From Cycas panzhihuaensis (lineage: Eukaryota > Cycadophyta): a DNA stretch of 64,000 bases. Positions 38,170-49,919 of the stretch are shown piece by piece; within the stretch, counting starts at the first letter, position 1; each line of letters begins with the position of its first letter. The notes under the pieces were generated by a model. That model saw nothing but the letters and a program-made list of their open reading frames with translations. It made no database searches and was not told the DNA's origin. The DNA lies in NCBI GenBank assembly GCA_023213395.1, contig CM041465.1, forward strand, positions 248,069,741 to 248,133,740, read 5' to 3'. The position numbers and the translations under genes are program-made.

Positions 38170-38890
38170 TCTCCCTTTAATGTAAATATAAGAATTTGAT
38201 CTATAGTTTAAATTTATCACGTCCATAAGCTACTTCTCACTCAGATAATTGATGACCTGAAACTTTCCTACTTTAATTTATTCACATATGTAATGGTGTT
38301 AGATTTTAATATGCTTTGTACATGCATGAAACTTTAGATTCTTTGATGGATGAATAATACTTTAGTTATTGACTAAAATAACTAGGGTGCTATAGGATAT
38401 ACCAAGGATATCCAAGAGTCCTTGCAGCTGTACAACTTCTCTAACACCAATTATGAGTCCTTGATACTCTATTTATAGAAGATAGAGCCATTATCTACTA
38501 CTTTTTTTATTGCTATGATATAAATCCATTTTCAATACTAAACACATATTCAACAATAGATTTTTTATCATTAAAGTCTCCTCCATAATCTACATTAGCA
38601 TAACCATGCAACTTTACATCTTCTTCATGAAGGTACTCTATAGTAAGATTAAGAGTTCCCTTCAACTATCTTGGAATATGCTTTGCTACAACCCAATGTG
38701 ACTCTTGTGGATTTTACATATAATATGAGACTAATTAGATAGCATAAATAGTATCTAGTATGGAATGAATCAAATATATAAGACTCCCTACCAATTGTTT
38801 ATACAGTATCTCGCATCTACAATAGGCTTACCCATATCTTTAATGAGTTTTATGCCCTTAGCATATGATGTGGAAATAGGTTTAGAATCT
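38170..38890 (-). pseudogene. RNase H remnant of element D
   Basis: On the minus strand the final part reads SKFHACTKHIKI and IKVGKFQVINYLSE, matching the usual copia end (FHARTKHIEI...). Earlier parts are too broken to follow in one frame. Confidence 0.6.
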
Positions 38891-38891
38891 T

Positions 38892-39540
38892 CTATTCTAG
38901 CTTCACAAGTATTTTCTTTATATATTTCATTTGTGACACCATGATGTGATCCTCCATCTGTCGTACTTTGTTGCCCAAGAAGTAATTCAACATACCTAGA
39001 TTTGTCATATCAAAGGTCTTTTTTAAGTTGGATTTAACATCCACAATCACTTTATGATAATTGTCTATTAAAATGAGATCATCAATATATAATTCAATTA
39101 CCACAATCATATATCCAGTCCTCTTGATATACAAATTAGATAATAAATCTATAGTTATGAATCTTTCTTCTTTCAACTTTGCATCAATCTTTGCATACCA
39201 TGCCCTTGGTACTTGCTTTAGACTATAAAGTGATTTCTTTAACTGACACATATACTCTTTTTGTCCTTTCTTAACAAACCTAGGAGGTTGTACTTTATAA
39301 TTTCCTCCTTTCTCCATTAAGAAATATAGACTTTACATCCACTTGATGTAGCTCCCATCTATATCTAGCTGCAAGTGAAAGGATCAACCAAACCATTGTC
39401 ATCTTTGAGACTAGTACAAACATCTCTTCATAATCAATCCCTTCCTTTTGTTTTAAATCCTTGTGCAATAAGTTGAGCTTTGTATTTTTCCAACTCACTA
39501 TTAGAGTAGAACTTTATCTTATATAACCACTTGCATCTAG
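38892..39540 (-). pseudogene. Reverse transcriptase of element D
   Basis: Two adjacent frames on the minus strand carry [32 protein letters not shown] and, after a frame change near 39,310, CQLKKSLYSLKQVPRAWYAK, the catalytic ELYIDDLIL, and FDMTNLGMLNYFLG. The catalytic Asp pair is intact (YIDD). The frame change falls between FLNGE and the EVYMEQP-equivalent region. Confidence 0.88.
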
Positions 39541-40274
39541 TAAGATTTTTGTTTGAAGGTAGTAAGACCAAATCCCATGTTTTGTTCTTCTTAAGAGAAC
39601 CATAATTTTCCTCTATTATAACTCTCTACTTAGGATTCTCCTTTACTTCAACTTAAGAATCAAGGTCATGGGATTTTATGGTATTAACCATTAGAGCTTA
39701 ATGGGCATATTGACTCCTTTTGTTTTGTCCTTTTGTTAAATCTAACAATGTCACACATAACTCTTCAATAGTCTTTTTGGCCCATACAGGCATTGAAGTG
39801 CCCAATGTCTCACATACCTCTAGTTGTGAAGGCTCTTCATTATTTGCATTACTTAGTCCATATTTCCTTTGTTCAACAAGTTCTTCAACTAGTTGAATTG
39901 GGTTCACATTCCTATAAGTGGAATCCTACAGAATTGATCCTAATACAAATTGTAGCAATGATGGATAAAAGACTTCTTTAGATAACACTTGTTTAACATG
40001 ATACATCAATGACTCAATAAACTCTACATCTCAACTAATAATAAGTTTCTTTTCGACTCAATCTCACAATCTGTAAGCTTTGCTTGTATCACTATATCTC
40101 ATAAGGATACACTTCCTACTCTTTTGATTCAACCTCTTTTAATTTTCATCTCAGATATGTGCATACGCTATTCACCCAAAAAATTTTATATGGTCAATGA
40201 TAGGCTTTTGATCGATCTATTTTTCTTTAAGGGTTATACCATAGAATATACACTATAGTTCTAATAACTTCTAC

Positions 40275-40900
40275 CTAGAACATCAGTGGCAAGTTTTCTA
40301 CATGCACCATGCATCTTGCCATCTCCATCATGGTATGAGTTTTTCTTCTAGTAACACCATTTTGTTGTGGGGTATACAGGAGTATAAATTCTTGCCTTAT
40401 ACCATACTTGATATTGAACTGATTAAAGGCATTATTGTTATATTCCTTACCATTATCACTTCTTAAAATTTTAATCTTTTTATTATTTTCATTTTTTATT
40501 CGCACTTTTCATTCACAAAAGCAATCGAACACTTTAGACTTATTCTTCAGAAAGTACATTGAAGCTTTCATATTATATTTATCTACAAACACCAAGGCAT
40601 ATGGAGCTCCTAAGATTGGAGGGTTGGATAATGGCCCCATTACATCTAAATATACCAGTACTAACTTCTCCTTAGCTCTCCAGGCATGATCTTGAGCGAA
40701 AGGATATCTATCATGCTTTCCATGCATACACCCTTCATAAATACCAATTGAACATGAAATTTTTGGCAGACCTTCCACCATATTCAATATGTTCAGCAGT
40801 GACATGCTTTCTAAGTTAAGGTGACCCAGATGTTCATGCCATAACTTACTTATATCATATGCACCAGCAACAAAGGCATATAATTTATTATGTTTTTTAA
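40275..40900 (-). pseudogene. Integrase of element D
   Basis: Minus-strand frames show MSLLNILNMVEGLPKIS and YEGCMHGKHDRYPF of the zinc region (one zinc Cys lost). The catalytic region has VYLDVMGPLS, LRSDNGKEYNNNAF and TPQQNGVTRR. The second catalytic Asp (RSDNG) is intact. The two parts are in different frames, joined near 40,507. Confidence 0.85.
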
Positions 40901-41299
40901 ACTTCTCAAATATCCAAAAGCCATCTTTAACTTTCTTGGCAGCGATGGTGGAATAATTCCACTTTGGATCCTTAATTATGCAACTATCTTTATAAAGCTA
41001 AATCTTCATACTTTGTTTGCAAATTTCTTAAGTAGATAGAAGATTTTTTAATATATCAAATGCATAATACACTTTATTAAAGTGATCCCCTACAATTGAG
41101 ACTCTTCCAATGCCTTTTACAAAAATTGATCTTGCATCTCTAAGAATGAATTTTTATCATTGGTCGTAGAATCATATGCCGTAAAATTCTCCTTATAGAA
41201 AGATATATGCCTTTGCGTACCAAAGTCAAGCATGTAATAGTTCCTCTGTTCATCTGATATAGTAGGTGAGATGAAGACCTCTGTGTCATGAATAACAAT

Positions 41300-42110
41300 T
41301 CTCTTTCTTCTATCATCTTGACTTGCTTTCTATTGGTCTCTCCTATTGAACGAATAATATTTTTCCTTATGGCCTTCTCTCTTGCAATAATTACACTTTA
41401 TTATAAATTTCTTTTTCCTTTTCTCTCGAGATATTTCTCCAACCTTTTATGGATTCTTTCCCCCCTAATCACCATCTTTCCTCTACATTTTCATGATTAA
41501 AGCTTGATTGGATTCTGAACTTCTGAATATGCCATAGTGTTTTAGCTTTGCATCTTCAACTAAGATGATATTTTTCAACATTTCAAATATCTCACCTTCT
41601 ATAGCCTTATATTTGACATGGATAGTTTAAAAGCTACTAAAGGTAGTTGGTAGTTTTGGTATAATTATCATAAATAACAATTGTTTATCAACTGAATAAC
41701 CTTAATCTCTTCTAGCTTGTTTTTCAAATTTATTATTTTGTTCAAGTAGATACTTATGTTGTTTTTATTTTTGACAACAACATTCAATAGCTCCATTATC
41801 AACACGATCTAACGATTTAATTTTTTTTCTTCAAACATCTCATTTAATTTTGCTTGGATTTCATGCTATGCCTCAAGCTTGTATACAAATGCCTTTTGAT
41901 TTGGAGCTAATAATAGCTTCAATAATCCTACGACAGTGAACTACTTCTCCTTAAACTTGTTTTTCTCCTTATCCACAAGAATAATAAAAGCTCTCTTTTG
42001 TAATTTTCCATACTTGATTCACCATTAAGACAAACTCTATATTTACCTTTTATTCACTAAAATTATTGCCATTAAAAATTACTTGTAATAATTTCTCCTT
42101 CATGCATATA
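41300..42110 (-). pseudogene. gag of element D
   Basis: The zinc knuckle on the minus strand at 41,354-41,395 reads CNYCKREGHKEKYY, with the last Cys replaced by Tyr. Further upstream (minus sense), FNGNNFSE near 42,070 marks the usual gag start. Stops are frequent. Confidence 0.7.
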
Positions 42111-43449
42111 GCATAAAAAATGAGTCTACAATAATAAATAATCCTTAGATAGTAGAAGAAAGAAGACTAGAACTTTTATCACACTAACACCCAAATTTAA
42201 CAAGTCTGAGTAATGATCCACAACCTTCGTTTTCTAAATATTATCGTCTCAATAGTTAGATTTAACAACAAGTGTGCTTCACACACTTTAATATTATTCT
42301 ATTACCAGCTTAGGGATACTCATACCACACCTAATAATATCCATGTAATAAAAATCCCTTAAAAAAGTAATATTTTTATGGTAAAAATATACACAGGCTA
42401 TGCATATCGGCCTCTAGAAAACATGTCTTGAAATTTCATATAAAAGAACCACTAAATTTTGCTCAAAATGACAAAATTGATCCAACAAATATCAAACATA
42501 TATTATGCAATGGTGTATTCTCCTTTTAAAAATCTCTTAGGATATAATATTTCCCACAAAAGGGGAAACTGTGTATATAAACTCATGTGCCCTTTGATTA
42601 CTCTGCATGCCTTTTAACAAACATAAAAAAGTCAAAATAAAATATTTAAAAATAATATTAAGGTTTTCTAACCTTAATCTTAAGTTGACGATACATGTTA
42701 TCAATGGCCAGCTTTCACAGAGCGACGACGATGTTTACAAGCAAATGCGACTCTCTTATAACCCCACCAAGCTCTCACCTTGCTTAGGGGCCTACTATGG
42801 GTAAAAAGAGGTGCCCACTCTTCGTTTAAACATCAATGTACAAAAATCCAACACTAATGAGTCAATAGGGCACTCAAATAAGCGAGAATAACATCTCTAA
42901 GGCTGTCTGCAGTCATAAAACTAGGGCAACACCCTTTATATTTATTAAAATGATCAATTCAACCTTTATAAATTGCCCAACACCATTCATATGAGCAGAA
43001 AACCTCCTTAAATTGATTCAATCACATCCATTTAATGAGTAGGCATTAGATCTAACGCTTAATTATGTTAGATGGCCTCTAAGAAGTGCTCAATATACTT
43101 TGATCATGCCCAACACAACCCAACATTGTTAAATCGCCTTCAAATTTAGATCAATTAGCTTATAGAGTGCCCAATACACCCAATCAACTCCAGATAGCTC
43201 CAATACGAGCCCACATATGATCTAAAATATGCCCAATATAGATTTTTGACCTCAAATAGTAACGAAATCTTATTCATAGGTGGAATCTACTTCTTGAATC
43301 ACCATTGTACCATTATTTCACTCTTTGTTGTTGGAGAGGATTAAAACCGTTAGAATATGGCTTTACCAACATTACCAAGCAGTCTTTAATCTTATCACGT
43401 CTACCTAACTTTGACTTAACTGTATACTTCGTTCAACTTTGATACCATA
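42110..43449 (-). other. Leader of element D
   Basis: A 1.3-kb stretch between gag and the 5' LTR without convincing reading frames. Confidence 0.5.
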
Positions 43450-43816
43450 TGAAGAAATATTAAACATACATGTATTCTGAATTAGAAGATCTTAATCATA
43501 TACAACAAGTAAATAATAAAGAGTACAAGTATATAGTACATAATATTTATGTGAAAAAGTCTTTTGGTAAAAAATTCACCACAAAAGATCATTAGATCAC
43601 ATTGATAATTATTGAATCCATAAAATATCATTAGATCACACTGATAATTATTAAATGATTTTACAATAGGCTTTGGGATTATTTATAATCCCCCAAATAG
43701 TATATCCAACTCTACTGAGTGCGACCCTACATAATATTCATATCTTTTGGCTTAACAATAATTAAACCATATTTAACATTAATCAAGTAGCTTTAGTATC
43801 AATTGCCACGCTAACA
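43450..43816 (-). repeat. 5' LTR of element D
   Basis: Read on the minus strand it starts TGTTAGCGTGGCA and ends TTTCTTCA. The primer site TGGTATCAAAG follows after two bases (plus coordinates about 43,437-43,447). It contains an internal tandem duplication of the ATCATTAGATCACA block, absent from the other LTR. Confidence 0.85.
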
Positions 43817-44810
43817 TGCATCTTTAAAAGTTGAAGAAGATCAAAGATCAACTAGTAATTGTAGGAGAGAAGGCGAATGATAGAGAATTAGTTTCCACTA
43901 CTCTTAATAGTTTACATCAGTGTTTCTATATATTTGTAACAAATTTAAATGTGACAAACAGAACTCTGCCAATATCATTTGAGGAGTTGTGTGAGTTGCT
44001 CATATATGAGAAGCAACATATGCCTTTTTATGGTGATAAAGATGATATCTTCTGAAAAGCAAAAGCAAAAGGCAAATGGATATAAAAGACGCACACTTAA
44101 CAACACTCCTTCAATGTACCTTCTTTTTGACACAAAATATATTGTAAAAATAAATCTAAACAACAAACAACCAACAACAGTAGTAGCATCAACTAATGAT
44201 GATATCATTATTAATAATATTATTAAAAACCCATTTGTTTTTATTATAGCAAACAAGGACACATAACTAAAAATTGCTTTAAAAAAATTTGAGGGTAGAA
44301 AAACGAAAGCTAAGAACTTGCCTTTTAAAGAAGATAAGGAAGTCCATATAATCTTCATGGCCACTGTGCCAAAGACAAACAATGAGAAGACCTAGTTAAT
44401 TGACATCATGGCAACTAAACACATATCCTTCAAATGGGATTGATTTGAGGATATTCATAATCATAATGAGATGATTTTGGTAGGAAATGATAACGAACAC
44501 CAAGTTGAAGGACAAATTAGTGCCATTTTGAATACTGGTCAGAGATTCAATAGAATAAAATACATTCTATATATTCCCATATTTTAAAACAACTTGTTAT
44601 ATGTCAATCAAATAACTAAAATGGACCTTAAGGTTAAATTTGGTAAAGTTAGTTATGAAATCAAAGATGGTGATAATGTTATCACTCAAGGGAAAAAAGA
44701 AAATGGGTTATACGAGTTATCCCCACACTTAAACATGAACTTCTCAACAAGAATACAAACACTAGTTTGTGACATGATTGATATAATCATCTCAATTACT
44801 TTGACTTGAA
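43817..44810 (+). pseudogene. Copia gag-protease stub E
   Basis: Directly beside the 5' LTR of D, a plus-strand frame reads LKKIKDQLVIVGEKANDREL, TTLNSLHQCFYIFVTNL and ISFEELCELLIYEKQHM, all typical of copia gag. The knuckle at 44,236-44,277 reads CFYYSKQGHITKNC, with its second Cys as Tyr. A later frame (44,594-44,809) gives LYVNQITKMDLKVKFG and NGLYELSP, the protease to pre-integrase join. The gag N-terminus is missing at the D boundary and everything after the pre-integrase is missing. Confidence 0.8.
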
Positions 44811-44871
44811 GTTGCTTAGAAGATTGAACATGGTGATTGTATTGTCAATTGTGCAAAAGGATAATGGAATT

Positions 44872-45029
44872 TGTAAAGTTTGCACACTTATTTAATGCAA
44901 GTGGTTGACATGCATGGGCCCTCTATTGTAATCTTGATGCATACATATGAAAGGTTCTCTCCTTTAATAAATGAAGAAGAATGACTTCTCTCATATCTAA
45001 ATCAACTCATTCTTTATGCATTTTTAACA
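44872..45029 (+). repeat. 5' LTR of element F
   Basis: Shares the GTGG(T/A)(T/C)GACATGCAT block, the GAGGTTCTC(TCC)TTTAAT block and the end GCATTTTTAACA with 49,653-49,818. The sequence after it, CGGTATCAGTG, is a degraded primer site. Confidence 0.7.
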
Positions 45030-45109
45030 CGGTATCAGTGTTGGTATATTTTGTCAGTGTTTGGAGAAAATGTAAGTGCACCTACTAGTAGTGTGGAAGA
45101 TATTTACTG

Positions 45110-46990
45110 CCCATATATGGTCAAATATTGACTAGCATCACACTTGGTATAAATTCAATTGCATGTTAATTTTATCGAAGAGACGGTAGTCCTTTCGATT
45201 CATTGAACACTATCTTGTATTCTTCTATAATTTGTTGAACCTTTGGTGGAATATCCTCGATTTTGACCTTATAGCATATCATAATATATGTTGATGGATT
45301 TTTTTTGAGGAGTTTCTCCATTCGGTGTGACGAAACTAACTGTACTAGTGGCGTTGGCAATGCCTGCAATCTGTATTTATGCCCTCCCTAGTAAAAACAC
45401 GTAATTCTGGTCATATAATTATTGACTATATTGCCCAATGTTTGAAGCCACTGAATTCCCAACACTGTGTCTGCACTGTCGATTTGCATTGCAAACACGC
45501 ATGTGTTTATGGAATATTCACTTATTTGTAAATTGATTTTTTTGTAGAAACCTCTACATGGTGTTGTTTTCCTATTAGTGATTGTTACTTAGAATATGTT
45601 TACTGCTTCTATTTTAATTTTGAGTTTCTTTGCAGTTGCCCTATTTATAAAGTTGTGTGTACTGCCACTATCAACTAATATTATAATAGGCGCCCCTTTT
45701 ATCATCCCTTGGAACTGGAGTATCTACAGAGTGGTACTTTGTCTTGTAATTGCTTGTAGTGATATGTGTACATTTTCTATGTCTAGCTCCAATAGTTCGT
45801 CTACTTTATTTTCTTCTGGCTTTTCTTTGACTTCCTCGTGAATTTCTTCTAATGGTTCTTCTTCTTGCTCTGATATTGTTGTGTCTTTGATATTAATTAT
45901 GTATATCTTTTTCCTATTGCATTGATGTTCATAGTTCCACTTTGAACCATATTTGAAACAAGTTCATTTCTTTATATGTTCTTCTTTCGTTGTTGTCTCT
46001 TGATTATTTCTAACGGTTAATGGAACCTTAGCTTTGGTTCTTGACCCGTTCCAATTTGGGTTGAATCCCTAAGAGCTTTCTGTTCTGCGTGTGAACATAG
46101 GTCTAGTCTCCTACAGTTCTACTTCCACGCATCTTGCTGTCTTGATTGCTAAATCTAATGTTGGTACCTCCATTACTTTTAGACGATATCTTATTGGAGG
46201 TTTCAATCCACTAATGTATGTTTCCAAAAGGAGTTTTGGTGGTACTGTTAATAGAATCAAACATTGTAACACCTGAAACTGTTCAATAAACTCCTGGACT
46301 AAACTTGTTTATTGTAATCTTGTCAATTGAGTAAAGTAGTCTGTACTCTATAAATCTTCATCTTGGGTTATGAGCTTATGTTTCATGTTATGCCAATTTT
46401 CTGCTTGTTTGAAGCCACCACGAATACCATTTCAAAACTTGACCGTATAAATGTAGTGATGCCAAAGATACTTACTCATTTTCCAGTATCACATAGACTG
46501 AGAAATAGGTCTCCATTTGTAAAATCCATCCCCTTATATCTCTTGATTTGTCAGGGTCAAACTTTTCTAGAGTGAGATTTGCCATTGTTATCTCATCGCT
46601 ACTTTTTCACCTTTGATATTCTCCTCCTTTTGTAAATCTTCCTTCGAAATTACTTATATTTTCTTGCTCTATTTTGCTTAGAGAATCTAGGTTTATCCAT
46701 TCATTTTCCTATTTGGCCCATATTGGTTCTCCTTGAGGTGCATCCAACTTGAGGTTAATTCTATCTATGAAGGCCATGAGGTTAGTTAGAGAAGCTAGGA
46801 TTTCCTTTTCTACTTCATCTATAGTGGTTTGTTCTTGACTGGATTGGCCTTGGGTGGTCAACATCTTCTTTTACTATACAATCTTCTTAGAGCGTAACTC
46901 CGTTTGGGCTCCTTTCAAGTTCTACAAGCAAGAGGGTGGGCAAAAATTTCACTTCCTTCTCACCAAAATGTCACTTCCTTCTATGTAGGT
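45110..46990 (-). pseudogene. gag, protease and RT start of gypsy piece I
   Basis: On the minus strand the knuckle at 45,919-45,960 reads CFKYGSKWNYEHQC, the gypsy type (CFxCGxKWxxxHxC) with the second Cys as Tyr. The aspartic protease site at about 45,646-45,675 is intact, ILVDSGSTHNFINRA. A later frame reads VKIEDIPPKVQQIIEEYKIV and FNESKGLPSLR, the usual linker into gypsy RT. Gag before the knuckle is broken. The protein would have processed its own polyprotein. Confidence 0.85.
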
Positions 46991-47088
46991 CTAACTATTG
47001 TGAACGTGAGTAGATAGTCTTGATCCCCTCTGGCAAATTTTTGACTGTATTCTCAGAAGGCACTCTTCCATATGATAGCTTCAACGAA

Positions 47089-47100
47089 GCTCTAATACCA
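47089..47100 (-). other. Primer-binding site of gypsy piece I
   Basis: On the minus strand it reads TGGTATTAGAGC, one base from the initiator-Met-type site, four bases after the LTR end. Confidence 0.8.
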
Positions 47101-47102
47101 CC

Positions 47103-47651
47103 TGTAGTAGGAATTTTTAACTTATTTTGGAAATAACATAGAAATTCACAGATATCGATCTATTATATACTCAAACAGATTTCATCAATCTTAAATAATA
47201 ATGAATATTAGAAATTCACCATAAACATCTGAGTAAAGTAATGGAAATAATACAAATAAAAGGTAAATATATTATCCAAAAATAATATTAGAAAGTACAA
47301 AAATATACAACAAAATGTCCTTACTGAATGCTTGTTCTTTTGAGGCAGGATTCTTCTAAATATCTCAAGCCAAAAGGTCAAGCCAACTGTAACCCTAAAG
47401 TTGAAAATATGGAAGAGATTAACCAAAAATGATGATTCAAAATGAGGGCTTTGATCCTTATTTATAATGGTCAATTATTATCCAACTTGAAGCCAGCCAG
47501 AACTAAGACAATTCACTAGGAGTGAACCATGAATGAAGTCGACTAAAAGACAGACTTACACGTCATCCAATACTCCCATTCCTATGCTCATTTATAAGGG
47601 TTTAAGTCAACTAACATGCCCCTAAAAAGAGGATTTTCCTAGAACGCAACA
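47103..47651 (-). repeat. 5' LTR of gypsy piece I
   Basis: In plus orientation it begins TGTAGTAGGAATTTT and ends ACGCAACA. No partner LTR is in the window. Confidence 0.65.
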
Positions 47652-47655
47652 TACA

Positions 47656-47823
47656 TGTATCTGATAAACTTCCTCTTAGAAATCTGCCTCAACTTTTTGA
47701 TCTATTTATAAAATTTGATAGACCTCTAGATGACGCCCTAAAAGCATTTCTAGGGGTCTATCAAATTTCAAAGATAGACCAAAAAGTAGAGGCACATTTC
47801 TAAGAGAAACTTTGGCAAATACA
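47656..47823. mobile_element. 168-bp inverted-repeat element (MITE-like hairpin)
   Basis: Two arms of about 74 bp (47,656-47,729 and 47,749-47,823) are inverted copies with scattered mismatches, around a 19-bp centre. The ends read TGTAT(C/T)TG. It lies exactly between the gypsy LTR end and the copia F gag. No coding capacity. Confidence 0.7.
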
Positions 47824-47850
47824 CATACCTACTACTAGTGTGGAAGATAT

Positions 47851-49590
47851 GGACATTTGGAAAGCAATTGTAAGTCAATAGATTCACAAATCTATTATTA
47901 TTGTGGAAGGACTGAACACTATGCAAATAACTATCCCTAAAGGCAATAAGATATTTATAAAGGCAAACGGGTTGGAAGTAATCATAGTAACAGAAAAGAT
48001 AAAGATGATGTAGAAATTGCATTCATTATTACTCTAGCATTTCATGTTCAAAGAAATAAAGATTACCTCATAGACTCTAGCACATCAAATCACATGATAA
48101 GAAGAAAAAAATGGTTTGAAGATCTGCATCCATAATGCCTCAATAATTCAGTAGAGCTCGATGATAGTTTCATTATATGTATCAAAGGAAATGGTATTAT
48201 TGTTATCAAAATTAATAATGAAATAAAAAAATATATAGAAATGTATTATTTATATTTAGTCTAAAAAACATATCTTTCTGTGTCTCGATTGAAAAAAAAG
48301 AAACTTTGTGTTATCCTTAATATAGATGGAACATGCTCCATTTGTGATATGAAACAAAATAGAATTGTAATCGTTGAAGAAATAGATATTGATAATCTAT
48401 ATAAATTAGTCTCTACACTTATTTAACCCCCTCTTATAAACTCTTTGACTATTCAAAGCATAAATCATAAGATTTGACATTTAAGATATGGTCATATTGT
48501 AAATGATAGATTGAAGATGTTTAAAAAATTGAATATGGTGAAAGGCCTACCTAAAATCTCATTTAACTCTATTTGTGAAAGTTGTATATTAAAAAAATAT
48601 CATACATCATAATTTTAAGAAAGCATATGAAAGTTACAAAAAAAATTAGAATTGATCCACAATGATATTTATGAACCAATTACTCCAAATTCTATCAATG
48701 GAAATAGATAGTTTCTTATTTTTGTCGATGATTATATAAAGAAAACATGGATTTATTTCATTTTTAGCAAGTCAGAAGCATTATATGTTTTTAAATAATT
48801 CAAAGCTTAAGTAGAATTTAAAAACAATTGTAAAATCAAAACTCTCAGAACAGATGGTGGAGGGGAGTATATTTCAAATATTTTTTTCTGCTTTTACAAA
48901 TTGCATGGTATCTGTAAACAACTCACTACTTTTTACACCTATAACTAAATGGAGTAATAGAAAGAATAAACAAAACCATAACTAAAATAGATAGGTGTAT
49001 GATGAAAAAAAAAATGTACCTAATATATATTAGGCTAAAGTAATAAATACAACAGTTTATATCATAAATAGAAGTCCTACTTAAGTTCTAAAAAATATTA
49101 CTTAGAACAAAAAATAGACAGATAAGAAACCTAATATAAGTTATTTTAGGGTTTTTGGAAGTACAACTTATGTATATGTTCCCATTCAAAAGAGAACCAA
49201 ATAAGATGACAAAAGCATCAAGTGCATCTTTATAAGGTACAACAATAAATCCAAGGCATACAGATGCATAGAATTAAAATCAATTAAATTTACATAAGTA
49301 AAAACGCAACTTTTAAAGAAATCTCTTTTAAAGAAGTCCATTCAAGAGTTAATAATTCACAAAAAAATCTCCTAAATAAGAATCGTGGAGAAAATTATCT
49401 CAAAAAATCCTCCATTGATAATACTCAAGAAAGTAGAGAACATGGAGGGTGTATCATATTTAATAGTAAACAAAAAAAAAAAATTTCCTAAAAATTTAGC
49501 TCTCCTGAAGAAAGTGAACAAAATACTCCAAAAAAATCTACTTCCCATGAAAATAGTGATCAAAACACTCCGAGGGAACAAACAAATAAG
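47851..49590 (+). pseudogene. gag knuckle, protease and integrase of element F
   Basis: The knuckle at 47,893-47,934 reads YYYCGRTEHYANNY, with its first and last Cys as Tyr. The protease site is YLIDSSTSNHMI near 48,063-48,100. The integrase zinc region (HLRYGHIVNDRLKMF, CESCILKKYH) starts near 48,480. The core has ELIHNDIYEPIT, FLIFVDDYIKKTWIYF and LRTDGGGEY near 48,840. The C-terminal region fades into Ser/Asn/Lys-rich sequence by 49,590. There is no RT domain before the purine run AATAAGGGGGGA at 49,585-49,596. Confidence 0.78.
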
Positions 49591-49652
49591 GGGGGATGTT
49601 CAAGTTAATATTTTATCTCTAGAAAACTCTTAAGTTATTATTGAAGGTCGTG

Positions 49653-49818
49653 TGTTATAAACCCCTCTTTTATTTTATGTTGACAAGTGGTCGACATGCA
49701 TAGTCTATCTATTGTAATATTGGTATATATATATGAGAGGTTCTCCTCTCCTTTAATCAGTGAAGTAGAATGATTTCTTTCATCTTTGAATCAGCTCCTT
49801 ATTTGTGCATTTTTAACA
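49653..49818 (+). repeat. 3' LTR of element F
   Basis: Pairs with 44,872-45,029. The purine run at 49,585-49,596 suggests the LTR could begin at TGTTCAAG 49,597, but the extra 56 bp has no clear match in the left LTR. Confidence 0.65.
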
Positions 49819-49884
49819 ATTGAGAAATTGTAACTTGCAAAAAATGGAGACTAAGAAGTGTATGGAGTTATAATCTCAAATCTA

Positions 49885-49915
49885 ATCTTAGGCTCTAATA
49901 CCAACTAATAAGTTG
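49885..49915 (-). other. Orphan primer-site/LTR edge, minus strand
   Basis: On the minus strand TTGGTATTAGAGCC follows a CTTCTCAACA-like LTR end. It suggests another minus-strand element whose interior is cut off at the right end of F. Its other parts were not found. Confidence 0.3.
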
Positions 49916-49919
49916 TTGA

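Larger units (their letters stand above)
37852..43816 (-). mobile_element. Ty1/copia element D, minus strand
   Basis: The element has LTRs at both ends, a primer site at the right (5') end and a polypurine tract at the left. The interior has gag, integrase, RT and RNase H pieces in copia order on the minus strand. Its pol is related to, but clearly distinct from, the A/B/C family. No target duplication is visible (flanks CATTG and TGCAT). Confidence 0.88.
45104..47651 (-). mobile_element. Truncated Ty3/gypsy piece I, minus strand
   Basis: From right to left (element sense) it has a 5' LTR (47,103-47,651), a primer site (47,089-47,100), gag with a knuckle, a protease, and the very start of RT. 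It breaks off after the motif HAIEFIPSVMLVNI near 45,105. The other LTR, the rest of RT, RNase H and integrase are absent. Confidence 0.85.
44872..49818 (+). mobile_element. Copia element F, internally deleted and interrupted
   Basis: Two similar LTRs (44,872-45,029 and about 49,653-49,818, possibly from 49,597) bracket a primer site at 45,030 and, from 47,850, a gag knuckle, protease and integrase. There is no RT or RNase H between the integrase C-terminus and the 3' end. The first part of the interior is replaced by gypsy piece I and a hairpin element. Confidence 0.65.

Noticed and set aside
37852-43816. Target duplication for element D
   Set aside because: CATTG on the left and TGCAT on the right do not match, and the left LTR edge is uncertain.
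44823-49823. ATTGA as a target duplication for F
   Set aside because: ATTGA occurs after the right LTR and at 44,823-44,827, but the sequence following the left copy does not begin like the right LTR, so the match is probably chance.
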